64,000 bases of DNA, from positions 372,001 through 436,000 of the forward strand of contig NZ_SRMB01000003.1 in NCBI RefSeq assembly GCF_004745645.1, read 5' to 3'. Below the pieces are notes generated by a model. The model was not told the origin of the DNA, did no database searches, and saw only the letters and a list, made by a program, of their open reading frames with translations. The translations under genes were made by a program, and so were the position numbers. Shown here piece by piece: positions 17,530 to 27,823 of this stretch. The DNA is from Hymenobacter metallicola (GTDB taxonomy: Bacteria > Bacteroidota > Bacteroidia > Cytophagales > Hymenobacteraceae). Every line of letters begins with the position of its first letter. Within the stretch, counting starts at the first letter, position 1.

Positions 17530-18069
17530 ATGAAAAAATGGCTTTCCCCACTGTTAATAGCGGGTTTGGTGCTGGCCGCTTACAATACGCTGCTAGTAAC
17601 AGGCTTATTGGTTGGCAATGGTCACAAGAAGCCAAAGGGCTATAAGTATCAGCTTCGGATATTAGATGGAGCTTACAACCCTGTCTCCAAACAGGATACT
17701 ATGTTACCTGTCGTAATAGTGGAAGCACCTGGTGATACAGCGGCGACTTATACGTGGGTAAAAAACAGACCGGACGACCCTTGGGCAAACCAAATTTGCA
17801 CCCAGACCGGCTCTCTTTCAGCAGAAGTAGCCGACAGCTTATATGGCTACGCTCAGCAGTTGTTTGCGGATATCCCAGTCGTTGTCGGTAATGAGGAAAT
17901 GCTAAATGTATCTCACTCTGGGAAGGGCAGAATTGATATAACTACGTCTCATTATGTTACGGCCACTATAACTTTTGATGGTACACCATCGACCTATCGG
18001 CAGATAATGGCTTGCCTGTTAAGACATTCTGCTCAACCGTCTACTAACAAGAACGCCCGTCTGGAATAG
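17530..18069 (+). CDS. Hypothetical protein with an N-terminal membrane anchor, AT-rich
   Basis: The 179-residue product has one hydrophobic segment (about 5-30) acting as signal anchor or uncleaved signal, followed by a mixed alpha/beta domain with no recognised motif. Base composition is clearly lower in GC than the neighbours, and codon use is less biased (for example TTA, ATA and AGA appear), which suggests recent acquisition or weak expression. The ATG at 17530 is chosen over the upstream TTG because it directly precedes the basic lead and TM. The last codons overlap the terminator hairpin. Confidence 0.65.
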   Translation: MKKWLSPLLIAGLVLAAYNTLLVTGLLVGNGHKKPKGYKYQLRILDGAYNPVSKQDTMLPVVIVEAPGDTAATYTWVKNRPDDPWANQICTQTGSLSAEVADSLYGYAQQLFADIPVVVGNEEMLNVSHSGKGRIDITTSHYVTATITFDGTPSTYRQIMACLLRHSAQPSTNKNARLE

Positions 18070-18082
18070 GCGGGCGTTCTTG
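18048..18082. terminator. Hairpin shared by convergent genes
   Basis: A perfect 12-bp stem (CAAGAACGCCCG/CGGGCGTTCTTG) overlaps the last codons of the AT-rich gene and precedes the end of asnS on the opposite strand. T runs are short. Confidence 0.7.
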
Positions 18083-18097
18083 CTTTGCTTGGATTTC

Positions 18098-19501
18098 CTA
18101 AAACTCGGCGCTCTTGGGGAAGCGGGGAAAGGGAATTACGTCGCGGATGTTGCCCATGCCGGTCACGAACAGGATGAGGCGCTCGAAGCCCAGGCCGAAG
18201 CCCGAGTGAGGGGCGGTGCCGTACTTGCGCAGCTCCAGGTACCACCACAGCTCGTGCTCGGGCACGTTCATTTCGGCCATGCGCTTGGTGAGCTTTTCCA
18301 GGCTTTCCTCCCGCTCCGAGCCGCCGATGATTTCGCCGATGCCGGGGAAGAGCACGTCCATGGCCCGCACGGTTTTGTCGTCATCGTTGAGCTTCATGTA
18401 GAAGGCCTTGATATCCTTGGGGTAATTGGTCAGGATAACGGGCTTCTTGAAGTGCTTTTCCACCAAGTACCGCTCATGCTCGCTCTGCAGGTCGGTGCCC
18501 CAGTCTACGGGGTATTCGAACTTCTGCTTGGCGGTCTTTAGAATGTCGACGGCCTCAGTGTAGTTCAGGCGCTGGAAGTCGTTGTCGACCACGAACTGCA
18601 GACGCGTCAGCAGCTCCTTGTCGTACTGCTCGTTGAGGAACTTGAGGTCGTCCTGGCAGTTGTCGAGGGCGTAGCGCACCAGGTACTTGAGGAAGTCCTC
18701 GGCCAGGTCCATGTTGTCCTGCAGGTCGTTGAAGGCCACTTCGGGCTCAATCATCCAGAACTCGGCCAGGTGGCGGGCCGTGTTAGAGTTTTCGGCCCGG
18801 AAGGTGGGGCCGAAAGTATAGACCTTGCCCAGGGCCATGGCGGCAATTTCGCCCTCCAGCTGGCCCGACACGGTCAGGTTGGTTTGCTTGCCGAAAAAGT
18901 CCTGCTTGTAGTCGACGGCCGACTTGTCCTCGGTCAGCGGCGGGTTCTGGTCGGGCAGGGTCGTGACGCGGAACATCTGACCGGCGCCTTCGGCATCGGA
19001 GCCCGTGATGATGGGCGTGTGCACGTAGTAGAAGCCCCGGTCGTTGAAGAACTGGTGCACGGCAAAGGCCATGGCGTGCCGGATGCGCAGGATGGCCCCG
19101 AACGTGTTGGTGCGGGGGCGCAGGTGGGCAATTTCGCGCAGGAATTCGAGCGAGTGGCCTTTCTTCTGCAGCGGATAGGTTTCGGTGTCGGCCTTGCCGT
19201 AGACGGTAATTTCCGAGGCCTGAATTTCGACGCTCTGGCCCTTGCCCTGCGACGCCACCAGCTTGCCGCGCACCATCACGGCCGCGCCGTTCTCGACGCC
19301 GTCGGCCTTGAGCTTTTCCTCAGGGAAGTTTTCGGCATCGGCTACCACCTGGATGGAATTGAAGCCCGAGCCGTCGTTGACGGCAATGAACTGCACGTAC
19401 TTATTGCCCCGGCGGGTACGCACCCAGCCTTTTACCACTACTTCGCGCTCCAGCTCCTGGCTGTGGAGCAGCTCCTGCACACTCGACCTTCTGACAGACA
19501 T
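18098..19501 (-). CDS. asnS: Asparaginyl-tRNA synthetase
   Basis: AsnRS charges tRNA-Asn. The 467 residues comprise an OB-fold anticodon-binding domain (about 15-110, [17 protein letters not shown]) and a class II catalytic core. Motif 2 region ([19 protein letters not shown]) and motif 3 ([15 protein letters not shown]) are intact, and the protein ends in the family's [10 protein letters not shown]. The absence of the extra GAD domain of bacterial AspRS supports Asn specificity. The start at 19501 follows a clear -7 element. Single gene, cytoplasmic, essential in organisms that lack the indirect amidation route. Confidence 0.97.
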   Translation of the reverse strand: MSVRRSSVQELLHSQELEREVVVKGWVRTRRGNKYVQFIAVNDGSGFNSIQVVADAENFPEEKLKADGVENGAAVMVRGKLVASQGKGQSVEIQASEITVYGKADTETYPLQKKGHSLEFLREIAHLRPRTNTFGAILRIRHAMAFAVHQFFNDRGFYYVHTPIITGSDAEGAGQMFRVTTLPDQNPPLTEDKSAVDYKQDFFGKQTNLTVSGQLEGEIAAMALGKVYTFGPTFRAENSNTARHLAEFWMIEPEVAFNDLQDNMDLAEDFLKYLVRYALDNCQDDLKFLNEQYDKELLTRLQFVVDNDFQRLNYTEAVDILKTAKQKFEYPVDWGTDLQSEHERYLVEKHFKKPVILTNYPKDIKAFYMKLNDDDKTVRAMDVLFPGIGEIIGGSEREESLEKLTKRMAEMNVPEHELWWYLELRKYGTAPHSGFGLGFERLILFVTGMGNIRDVIPFPRFPKSAEF

Positions 19502-19539
19502 CGGACTCAGCTTTCGGAAATTAATACTTGTTAAGTCGG

Positions 19540-19547
19540 CAAAGGTA
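19540..19547 (-). promoter_or_regulatory. -7 element of the asnS promoter
   Basis: TACCTTTG on the minus strand, 38 bases before the asnS ATG, fits TAnnTTTG. rpoN is divergent from this point. Confidence 0.5.
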
Positions 19548-19659
19548 GGAGTTTTACGGGCCGTAGAAATCAGTTTGGCTGATTCCCTTCGTTTGTTTTG
19601 TGAATCGGGCCCGGCGGCGTTGTTTTGCCAAAATGATGTGGGCCGCCGTACTCAACTTT

Positions 19660-19695
19660 TTTGACTGAACTCAAGTACAGAAAGGTCTATCTTTG
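19660..19695 (+). promoter_or_regulatory. Probable rpoN promoter
   Basis: TTTG at 19660-19663 and TATCTTTG at 19688-19695 match the -33 and -7 boxes, with a 24-base spacer that is slightly longer than the usual 19-21. Confidence 0.45.
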
Positions 19696-19744
19696 ACAAG
19701 AGCTCCACCTTGATTTTTACGTGGAGCGCCACGCTTTCCCGAGT

Positions 19745-21328
19745 ATGCAAAGACTTGACATGAAGCAGCTTCTCTCGCAGAAGCTGTCTCCCCAACAGAT
19801 ACAATTCATTAAACTGCTGCAAATCCCGACAGCAGAGCTGGAGGCGCGCATCAAGGAAGAGCTGGAAGTAAACCCGGCCCTGGAGGAAGGCGACGAAAAC
19901 ACCGACGACGAGCTGGAAGACCAGGACCGCGACGACGATGCGGACGACGCCGACGACTATGATGACCCCGACTCCGAGTTTGATAACGACGACAACACCC
20001 TCGACGAAGACTTTGACACGGGTAGCGAAGAGCAGCCCGAAATTGAAGTAGCGGCCAAAGACGACGAGCCCATCGAAAGCGCCAAGGACAACGAGGAACT
20101 GGACCTGGGCGACTACCTCAACGACGACGAAATAGCGGGCTACAAGATGCAGGGCGACGGGCCCGGCGAGCCCGACGACGACCGGGAAATGCCCCTGGCC
20201 GACACCGGCGCCTCCCTGCTCGACTCTTTGCTCGACCAGCTAGGCTTTGCCGACCTCGACGACAAGCAAGAAGCCATTGGCCGCCAGCTGATCGGCTCTA
20301 TCGACAACGACGGCTACATTCGCCGCGACTTGTCGGCCATTGCCAACGACCTGGCTTTCTCCCAAAATATTGAAGCCGACGAAGCCGAAATTGAAGGTGT
20401 GCTACACGTAGTGCAGAGCTTCGACCCGGCCGGCATTGCCGCCCGCGACCTGCAGGAATGCCTGCTGCTGCAGCTGGAGCGCCGCCCCCAGGACGAAGTG
20501 ACCGAGCACGCCGAGCGGATTCTGAATGAGACCTTCGACGAGTTTACCAAGAAGCATTACCCCCGGATTCAGCAAAAGCTGGATCTGGAAGATGATGAGC
20601 TCAAGGAGGCCATTGCCCTGATTCTCAAGCTCAACCCCAAGCCCGGCGGCACGGGCCCCGTGGGTATGGGCAAGGTGCAGTACATCATTCCCGACTTCAT
20701 CCTGACCAACGACAACGGCGTGTTCAACCTCACGCTGAACGCGCGCAACGCCCCGGACCTGCGGGTGGCCCCGGCCTACACCGAGATGTTCCAGACCTAC
20801 GACAAGGCGGCCAAGAAGGATAAGAAGATGAAGGAGGCCGTCACGTTTGTGAAGCAGAAGCTTGACTCGGCCCGCTGGTTTATTGACGCCATCAAGCAGC
20901 GCCAGCAAACCCTGCTGCGCACCATGGACGCCATCGTGCGCTACCAGCACGACTTCTTCCTGGAAGGCGACGAAAGCAAGCTGCGGCCCATGATTCTGAA
21001 GGACATAGCCACCGAAATCGGCATGGACATCAGCACCGTGAGCCGGGTGGCCAACTCCAAGTCGGTGCAGACCGAGTTTGGTATTTACCCGCTGAAGTAC
21101 TTCTTCTCCGAAGGCATTGCCACCGACTCGGGTGAGGATGCCAGCTCGCGCGAGGTGAAGCACATTCTGAAGGAAATCATTGAGGGTGAAAGCAAAAAAC
21201 GCCCCCTGAGCGACGATAAGCTGGAAAAGATGCTCAATGCCCGGGGCTACAACATTGCCCGCCGCACCGTGGCCAAGTACCGGGAGCAGCTCAACATTCC
21301 AGTGGCCCGCCTGCGCAAAGAGTTGTAG
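19745..21328 (+). CDS. rpoN: RNA polymerase sigma-54 factor
   Basis: Sigma-54 directs RNA polymerase to -24/-12 promoters and needs an AAA+ activator. The 527-residue protein begins with the Gln/Leu-rich region I (QLLSQKLSPQQIQFIKLLQ). A long acidic region II (about 50-150, runs of Asp and Glu) comes next, then the core-binding and HTH regions. The C-terminal RpoN box ARRTVAKYRE lies at about 505-514. The frame opens at 19721 (GTG), but the ATG at 19745 begins the conserved region. No activator or -24/-12 site is visible here, so its targets lie elsewhere. Region II is longer and more acidic than in Escherichia coli. Confidence 0.95.
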   Translation: MQRLDMKQLLSQKLSPQQIQFIKLLQIPTAELEARIKEELEVNPALEEGDENTDDELEDQDRDDDADDADDYDDPDSEFDNDDNTLDEDFDTGSEEQPEIEVAAKDDEPIESAKDNEELDLGDYLNDDEIAGYKMQGDGPGEPDDDREMPLADTGASLLDSLLDQLGFADLDDKQEAIGRQLIGSIDNDGYIRRDLSAIANDLAFSQNIEADEAEIEGVLHVVQSFDPAGIAARDLQECLLLQLERRPQDEVTEHAERILNETFDEFTKKHYPRIQQKLDLEDDELKEAIALILKLNPKPGGTGPVGMGKVQYIIPDFILTNDNGVFNLTLNARNAPDLRVAPAYTEMFQTYDKAAKKDKKMKEAVTFVKQKLDSARWFIDAIKQRQQTLLRTMDAIVRYQHDFFLEGDESKLRPMILKDIATEIGMDISTVSRVANSKSVQTEFGIYPLKYFFSEGIATDSGEDASSREVKHILKEIIEGESKKRPLSDDKLEKMLNARGYNIARRTVAKYREQLNIPVARLRKEL

Positions 21329-21352
21329 GCTCATAGCCGATAGCAACCACTG

Positions 21353-21389
21353 AAAAGGGCCGCCGGAAACATATCCGACGGCCCTTTTT
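21353..21389. terminator. Terminator shared by rpoN and the first T9SS protein gene
   Basis: A 10-bp outer stem (AAAAGGGCCG/CGGCCCTTTT) with inner CCGGA/TCCG pairing and T runs on both strands, between two converging genes. Confidence 0.82.
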
Positions 21390-21409
21390 AGTGGCAAAGC
21401 CTTCTAGTA

Positions 21410-24394
21410 TTAGCGGTGAATAACCCGCCGCACGGCCTTTTGGCCCTGGGCCCGTACCGTCAGCACGTAGTGGCCCGGAGCCAAGCTAGTCGACACCGGT
21501 ACCGGCAGCAGGCGGCTTACACTCTGCGTCGTGTAAGTATACACGGTGCGGCCCTGCAGGTCAGTCAGCGTGGTTACGATGTTGCCGCTCATGGGCTCCC
21601 GCAACTGCAGCGTCAGCTGATCCACAAAGGGGTTGGGGTACACGCTGGTTAGGAGCGGGGCCATGCTGGGTTTAATCGTCACGGTGACAACTGGCGAATA
21701 GGCCACGGTGCCATCCTGGTCTACTTGCCGAAGGCGGTAGTAATAGAGGCCACTGCCCACCGTGACGTCGGTGTGCGTGTAGTTGCGCAGGGAAGTCGAG
21801 TTGCCAGCGGCGGCTACTTTGGTCAGCAGCTGGAAGCTCTGGCCTTTTGCCGCCCGCTCCACATCGAAGTGCAGAGCGTTCTGCTCGGAGGCCGTCTGCC
21901 AGCGCAACGCCACGCCTTGCTCGGTAGCCTGCCCGGTAAAGCTCGTTAGCTCCACGGGCATAGGCTGGTCTTTCAGCACGTCGGAGACAAACAGCCCCCG
22001 GCCGTGGGTGGCCGCTACTACTTGTTGGTCGGAAGCCCGGATGCGCAGCATATCGACCCGCACGTTGGCCAGGCCCGTGCTGGATGGTTTCCAGACGGGG
22101 TTAGCGGGTGTCAGGTCGTCGGTGCTCCAGATACCCAGCTCGGTGGCCAGCAAGGCACGCTTGTTATTGGTCGGGTCAAATACGGCCCAGCGCACGGGCA
22201 TGTCGGGCAGGTCGCCCTGGCGCTTGGTCCACACGACTGGGTCGGTGGTATTCAGGCCATCGGTAGTTTCCAGGACCTTGGCTTCGGTAGCGCTGAAGTT
22301 CGACAAGGTCACCAGCAGGTGGGCGTCGTTGCCGGTTTCCACGGCCACGCTCGATATCGACATGCCGGCCGGAGCGGTATAGAGCAGCGTAACGGTGGGC
22401 GTGGTAGCCGCCGCATTATCGACGCGGTACAAATGCCCCTGAGTCGAGGTGCCCCCGGCAAAGTCGGGCTCGGTCCCGATGAATACCCGGTCCTGGTTGT
22501 TCGGCGACACCGTCAGGTGGGTTACCATGCCAGCCCCCGCCCCGAGCGAGGCCCCCGATACGGCACTGGCCGCGGCCGTGGTAGCACTTCTCAGGCGGAA
22601 GAAGTTGTCGACCGTCCAGCCCCCGTACAGGGTATTGCTACGGCTGTCGTAGTCGGTCGGGTTGATGAACTGCCCGTTGGCAGCACTCAGGTTCAGGGTG
22701 GAAAACGAGCTGCCACCGTTGGTAGACCGCCGGTACTGGGCATACACGTAGGCCGTGAATTGAAACTGAGGCTCATTCTGGTCGATAAAGCAGAAAGCCC
22801 CGTCGCCGCCGGTTGCTTCGGTCGTTACCTGCCCGCCGGCCTTGGTATAGCGCTGCGTGCCGTTGTCCTGGGCCCCGGCCAGGAAGTAGTCCACGTCGCT
22901 GGGGTGCAGGGCCAGGGCGTAGAACTGGGTGATGTTCAGGCCATTGTTGCGCTGCCCGTAGGTGGGGGTCGTGGCGTTGGCGTTAGCCGAATACGCTATA
23001 CCCCCGTCGCTGGCAAAATAGGCCTTAGTAGCCGTACCAGAGGTGGGCGGAATCCAGGCAACGGCGTGGTGGTCGGCGTGCACGTAGTTGGTGGCCGTCT
23101 TCGAGGTCGACCACACGGTGGTCTGCGTCCAGGTCGCGCCGCTGGTCGGAACAGCCGTCTGCGGGGCATCCGCATTGTTTGTCAGCCATAGGTCGAGCCC
23201 GCCCACGTACAAGGTGTTGGGGCTGGTCGGGGATACCCCAATGGCAAGGCAGTACCACCCCTGCCCGTTGGTAAAGTCGCCGCCGCCCGGTTTCCGAATT
23301 GTGGCCCAGGTGTTGCCGCCATCCTTGGACATGTAAATATTGAGCAGAATGTCGGTCGAGGAAGTGAAGATGGCATATACCCGGTTGGCATCACTGGGGG
23401 CACAGGCCAGCTCAATACGATGGTAGCCTACGCTCGGAGCCGGCAGCCCGGTTCCGGCCAGGGTATTGAGGTTGGTCCAGGTGTCCCCGTTGTCGGTGGA
23501 GCGGTACAGCCCACCCGTCTGAAAAATACCGGCGCCCACGAAGATGGTCCCGTTGGCGCTAATCTTTACGTCGGCCATGCGAATACCCGCCGGCTGCAAT
23601 ACTGCCTGCCAAGTAGCGCCTTTGTCTTTGCTCCGAAACAGGCCCGTGCGCGTGGCTACGAATACGTAGCCAGTACCTTGCTGCACGGCCAGGCGCTGCA
23701 CCCGATAGAAATCGGCGCTGGCGGGCGGGGCAGTGCTGGCCAGTTGGTTCCAGGTAGCCCCATGGTCAGTTGATTTCCAGATGCCTAGCCCACGCACGGC
23801 ATCGGCATTGTAAAACCCTTCGCCGGTACCCATGTACATGATGTCCGGATTGGTTGGGTCGTAGGCCAGAGAGGTAATAGCAAGGTTTGCCATAAACCCA
23901 TCGACACTTATCCAGATGGGCGTCGCGCTGGTAGCGTTGGTACTCTTCCACAAGCCCCCGGCCACCGAGCCGACCCATACCGTATTGCCTGAAGCATCGG
24001 CGGGGTCAATCAGAATGGCCCGTACCCGGCCCCCTACGTTGGAGGGGCCTCGCTCGGTCCAGGTAGCCGAGGAGAGGGTGCCGACCGAAGCCCGCTGCGA
24101 GGCCTGCAGGGTCAGCAGTTCTTCGGCCCGCTGCTGAGCTACGAGCAGTCGTTCGCGCGGCACGGTGCCGGTAGCGGGGTCGCGGGTACGGTTGAAATCC
24201 TGCAGAAAAGCCAGGTCTGGCCGGTCGCGCCGGTCTTCGTCTTCTTCCTCATCTTCTACTTCCGCCTCAATGGCAGTCATGAACTCTGATGAATGGATAG
24301 GCAGGTAGTACCCACCAACGGCGGCCAGCAGGGCCAAGCTGCACAACGCCCATTGCCAACGGCGGAGGAGGGAGTAAAAAGTTTTCAACTGCAA
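21410..24394 (-). CDS. T9SS-exported sortilin/BNR-repeat protein, copy 1
   Basis: The 994-residue exoprotein has an N-terminal hydrophobic signal (about 12-30) and an acidic Glu/Asp tract (about 43-55) leading into RPDLA and GTVPRERL. A long beta-propeller region (about 110-810) follows with many Asp-box repeats of the SxDxGxTW type (STDHGATW, STDNGDTW, SKDGGNTW). After it come a fibronectin-like module with WQTASE and a type A T9SS sorting domain starting at VYPNPF. The sorting domain directs export across the outer membrane and surface attachment. Related Asp-box proteins include sialidases, xyloglucanases and sortilins; no catalytic residues can be named. First of three tandem paralogues. 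Confidence 0.88.
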   Translation of the reverse strand: MQLKTFYSLLRRWQWALCSLALLAAVGGYYLPIHSSEFMTAIEAEVEDEEEDEDRRDRPDLAFLQDFNRTRDPATGTVPRERLLVAQQRAEELLTLQASQRASVGTLSSATWTERGPSNVGGRVRAILIDPADASGNTVWVGSVAGGLWKSTNATSATPIWISVDGFMANLAITSLAYDPTNPDIMYMGTGEGFYNADAVRGLGIWKSTDHGATWNQLASTAPPASADFYRVQRLAVQQGTGYVFVATRTGLFRSKDKGATWQAVLQPAGIRMADVKISANGTIFVGAGIFQTGGLYRSTDNGDTWTNLNTLAGTGLPAPSVGYHRIELACAPSDANRVYAIFTSSTDILLNIYMSKDGGNTWATIRKPGGGDFTNGQGWYCLAIGVSPTSPNTLYVGGLDLWLTNNADAPQTAVPTSGATWTQTTVWSTSKTATNYVHADHHAVAWIPPTSGTATKAYFASDGGIAYSANANATTPTYGQRNNGLNITQFYALALHPSDVDYFLAGAQDNGTQRYTKAGGQVTTEATGGDGAFCFIDQNEPQFQFTAYVYAQYRRSTNGGSSFSTLNLSAANGQFINPTDYDSRSNTLYGGWTVDNFFRLRSATTAAASAVSGASLGAGAGMVTHLTVSPNNQDRVFIGTEPDFAGGTSTQGHLYRVDNAAATTPTVTLLYTAPAGMSISSVAVETGNDAHLLVTLSNFSATEAKVLETTDGLNTTDPVVWTKRQGDLPDMPVRWAVFDPTNNKRALLATELGIWSTDDLTPANPVWKPSSTGLANVRVDMLRIRASDQQVVAATHGRGLFVSDVLKDQPMPVELTSFTGQATEQGVALRWQTASEQNALHFDVERAAKGQSFQLLTKVAAAGNSTSLRNYTHTDVTVGSGLYYYRLRQVDQDGTVAYSPVVTVTIKPSMAPLLTSVYPNPFVDQLTLQLREPMSGNIVTTLTDLQGRTVYTYTTQSVSRLLPVPVSTSLAPGHYVLTVRAQGQKAVRRVIHR

Positions 24395-24570
24395 TGCAAA
24401 AAGGAATGAACACGATTCGTCGATAACAAATCTACCTTGTTACAGCCATTGATAAAATTCAATTTTTAAACAATTAATATTAAAAATTAAGCACCTATCA
24501 TTCTCCTGAATTGTACAGTTAGCAACTAGTTTTATAAGTCGAATTAGCTATATAACCTATTGTTAATACA

Positions 24571-24602
24571 ATAAAAAGCGGCGACCTACACAGGCCGCCG
24601 CT
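24571..24602 (-). terminator. Terminator of copy 2 of the T9SS proteins
   Basis: AGCGGCG (24577-24583) pairs with CGCCGCT (24596-24602), with an inner CCT/AGG helix. On the minus strand the stem is followed by five T residues, 28 bases past the stop of the gene at 24631. Confidence 0.75.
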
Positions 24603-24630
24603 CTCGGGAAAGTCGAATTCAATTACCGTT

Positions 24631-27612
24631 TTACCGTTGTATTACTACTTGTTTGGTAGCGTGCTGCCCGGCGGCACGCACGGTAAGGGTATAGGTGCCG
24701 GCGCGTACGCTCGACGGGATGCGAAGCCGAATAGTGCGGGTGTTTGGGGTAGCGGCACTCTGGTACACTACCCGCCCTTGCACATCACTCAGGCTTACCG
24801 TAGTGCCGCTGCTTACTACTTCGGCAAGTTCAACCGTCAGATCCTGCACCACGGGGTTCGGATACACGTTGCTCAGCCAAGCAGCACCGGAGCTTTTCAC
24901 CTGCACCGTAACAATGGGCGAATACGTGGCTGAGCCGTCCTGGTCAAGCTGGTGCAGTCGGTAGGCATACGTGCCAGCAGCCACGGTTTCATCCACATAC
25001 GAGTAGCTACGAGCCGTCGTGCTGGTGCCCGCCGCCGCCTTGCGGCCCAGCACGTGGAAGGGCTTACCGCCCGCGGAGCGCTCTATTTCAAAGCGGCTGG
25101 TATTACGCTCCGAAGCCGTTTGCCAACGCAAGGCGACTCCCCGGTCCGTCGACTGCCCGGTAAAGCTCGTCAGCTGCACTGGTAGCGGGTTTACCACAAA
25201 CACGTCGGAGGTGAAAACACCCCGGCCGTGGGTAGCAGCAGCCACGATTCGGTCGTTTTTACGGATGCGCAGCATATCGACCCGCACGTTGGCCAGGTTC
25301 GTGTTGGAGGGCTGCCAGGTAACGGCCGCGGCCGTTAGGTCATCGGTCGTCCAGACGCCTAGTTCGGTGGCTAGCATAGCCCGCTTGCCGCCGGTGGGGT
25401 CAAACACGACCCAGCGCACCGGCATATCGGGCAGATTGCCCTCGGCCGAAGCCCAGCTGGTGCCACCGTTCGTTGTCTGCCATACGCTCGTAACCCCGTA
25501 GTTGGAAACAGTAGCCAGAATATGCTGATCGGGGTCGGGAGTAGCCGCGCTGCGCTCTATGGCAATGCCGGAAATCGAAACGCCCGTGGGGCCCGTGGTA
25601 TAGATGGGAGTAACGGTAGGCGTCGCCGTATTGGCATTATCAACACGGAAAATCTTCCCCGCGTTGGTACCCACATACACCCGGTTATCGACGTTGGGCG
25701 ACACCGCTACATGCGTAACGACACCTGGCGCAGGCACACTGCTGGTAACCAGTGAGATGCTAGCCGACACGGGGGTGCCGGTAGCCTGCAACGTCCGGCG
25801 CAAATTGCCGGTCGTGTAGGCGTAGTACAGCGCATTGGCCTTGCTGTCATACTCCATCGGGTTGATGAAGGACCCGTTGTTGTCGGCAACCAGCGTAGTT
25901 GGAAACGACGTCCCACCGTTGCTGGAACGGTAGATGTTGCTGTAGACGTAGGTTCCAAACTGGTACTGCGGATTGTCCTCGTCAATAAAGCAGAAGGCCC
26001 CGTCCCCACCAATTACGTCCTGGGTATTGGTTCCGCTCAGCACGCCAAACTGCTGCGTGCCATTGTCCTGGGCACCGGCCAGAAAGTAACTGGTATTGGT
26101 AGGATGAACCGCCACGCTGTAGAACTGCGTGATGTTGAAGCCAGTGTTGATGTGGGTCAGCGTGGGAATGGTAGCCGTGGCGTTGGTTGAGCGGGCCACG
26201 CCGCCGTCGTTGCCAAAGTAGGCGTGCGTACCGGAAACAAAGACAACTGCGTGCTGGTCGGCATGGATTTCTTGAAACCCAAAGCCCCCGTACCAGTGCG
26301 TTACCTGTTGCCAGGCCACGTCGGTGGCATTGGTCGTAGCCCCATTCGAGGTTTTGAAAATATCGACGGCACCCACGAAGACCGTGTTCGGGTCCGTTGG
26401 CGAAACGCTGACGGCCAGATCATACCAGGCCTGGGTGCGGGTGAAGTCAGCATCGGGAATGCCCGGGTCAGCATCGTTGGGCTTGGGCAAGGCCTGCCAG
26501 GTGTTGCCCCCATCCAGACTGCGGTAGATACCATACAGCGTGTTGCGGGTAACGGCCGGCGTGCCCGCTCCGCTGCTGCAGAATAGGGCGTACATCTGGG
26601 CTGGGTTGCTGGGCGCTATAGCCAGTTCTACCCGCAACGTAGTTCCACTCGGCGGCAGCCCGGAGTTGGTTAGGGTATTTAGATTAGTGAAGCTGCCCGA
26701 ATTACCCGTACTGGAACGGAAAATACCCCCACCGGTCGTACTGTTGCCCACGGTGAGGTATACCGTACCATCCGTTGGGTTCACGTCCACATCCGAGGCG
26801 CTGTTGGTGCTGAATGCCACGGCTTCCCAACTAGCGCCCTGGTCTTTGCTGCGCCGCAAGCCGCCCGTATTGGTAGCGGCGTACACCCAGCCGTTTTTAT
26901 CAACTACAATTCGGTTGACGTAGTAAAAAGCGCTGATGGCATTGGTGCTGGCCAGCTGCGTCCAGGTTACGCCGTGGTCCGTTGACTTCCAGATACCCAG
27001 GCCCCGAATAGCATCAGCGTTGCCGAAGCCTTCCCCCGTACCGAAATACATAATGTCGGTATTTGTTGGGTCGTAGGCCAGGGTGGAAATGGCCATGTTG
27101 GCAAATGTGTCACTGACCTTGCTCCAGGTCGGCGAAGCACCCGCGGCGTTGTTAGACTTCCACAAACCTCCTCCTACCGAGCCGGCCCACACCTTATTGC
27201 CGGTGGCGTCGCTGGGGTCGGGCATGATGGCGCGTACCCGCCCGGCAATATTGCTAGGACCTTTTTCCGTCCAGTTGGCCGCACTCAAGCTGCCGCCAAT
27301 AGCGCGTTGGCTGGCCCGCAACTCCAGCAGTTCGTCTATCTGGGCTTTGGCTTCTATCAGCCGCTCCCGGGGCACTGTGCCGGTGCGGGGGTCGCGCGTC
27401 AAGGCAGCTTCCTGCTCCTGCGCCAGATCAGGGCGGTCCGGGCGTCTCTCTTCCTCTTCTTCCTCCTCCGATTCCAAGCCACGCCCGCGGGGCGTGGGGC
27501 GTTGCGAATCAGAAAATTGCTGCAACTCGTAAGTACCTGCCGCTACTCCTAAGGTTAACAAGCCAGCACACAGCCATTGCAAGCTGCTTACAGATCGTAA
27601 AAGTGTTTTCAA
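24631..27612 (-). CDS. T9SS-exported sortilin/BNR-repeat protein, copy 2
   Basis: The 993-residue product has the same plan as its two neighbours: signal segment, Glu-rich tract (SEEEEEEERR), the PDRPDLAQEQ and GTVPRERL blocks, an Asp-box propeller with GTGEGFGNADAIRGLGIWKS, the shared GGDGAFCFID and NLPDMPVRW motifs, and a WQTASE fibronectin-like module. A type A T9SS domain (VYPNPVVQDLTVEL) ends it. Lengths of copies 1 and 2 differ by one residue. Spacers on both sides are AT-rich and hold separate terminators, so each copy appears to be transcribed alone. The target polymer is unknown. Confidence 0.88.
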   Translation of the reverse strand: MKTLLRSVSSLQWLCAGLLTLGVAAGTYELQQFSDSQRPTPRGRGLESEEEEEEERRPDRPDLAQEQEAALTRDPRTGTVPRERLIEAKAQIDELLELRASQRAIGGSLSAANWTEKGPSNIAGRVRAIMPDPSDATGNKVWAGSVGGGLWKSNNAAGASPTWSKVSDTFANMAISTLAYDPTNTDIMYFGTGEGFGNADAIRGLGIWKSTDHGVTWTQLASTNAISAFYYVNRIVVDKNGWVYAATNTGGLRRSKDQGASWEAVAFSTNSASDVDVNPTDGTVYLTVGNSTTGGGIFRSSTGNSGSFTNLNTLTNSGLPPSGTTLRVELAIAPSNPAQMYALFCSSGAGTPAVTRNTLYGIYRSLDGGNTWQALPKPNDADPGIPDADFTRTQAWYDLAVSVSPTDPNTVFVGAVDIFKTSNGATTNATDVAWQQVTHWYGGFGFQEIHADQHAVVFVSGTHAYFGNDGGVARSTNATATIPTLTHINTGFNITQFYSVAVHPTNTSYFLAGAQDNGTQQFGVLSGTNTQDVIGGDGAFCFIDEDNPQYQFGTYVYSNIYRSSNGGTSFPTTLVADNNGSFINPMEYDSKANALYYAYTTGNLRRTLQATGTPVSASISLVTSSVPAPGVVTHVAVSPNVDNRVYVGTNAGKIFRVDNANTATPTVTPIYTTGPTGVSISGIAIERSAATPDPDQHILATVSNYGVTSVWQTTNGGTSWASAEGNLPDMPVRWVVFDPTGGKRAMLATELGVWTTDDLTAAAVTWQPSNTNLANVRVDMLRIRKNDRIVAAATHGRGVFTSDVFVVNPLPVQLTSFTGQSTDRGVALRWQTASERNTSRFEIERSAGGKPFHVLGRKAAAGTSTTARSYSYVDETVAAGTYAYRLHQLDQDGSATYSPIVTVQVKSSGAAWLSNVYPNPVVQDLTVELAEVVSSGTTVSLSDVQGRVVYQSAATPNTRTIRLRIPSSVRAGTYTLTVRAAGQHATKQVVIQR

Positions 27613-27771
27613 AAGCTTTTAGGAAGGGTTTAAACATTACATTTTTCAAATATAAAGAGGAATATTATTGCGAACCTTCTTGATTAGGCCCAATAATTTT
27701 AGTATCAGAATGCTAAATAGTTTCTATTCTTATCCACATTAGCAATAGGGCATCGGCTATATGGAGCACAA

Positions 27772-27801
27772 AAAAGGGAGCTTCGCTTGAAGCTCCCTTT
27801 T
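27772..27801 (-). terminator. Terminator of copy 3 of the T9SS proteins
   Basis: A perfect 13-bp stem (AAAAGGGAGCTTC/GAAGCTCCCTTTT) with a 4-base loop, followed on the minus strand by T residues, 23 bases past the stop at 27824. Confidence 0.88.
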
Positions 27802-27823
27802 GAGAATAAGCTATTGGGCAGGT

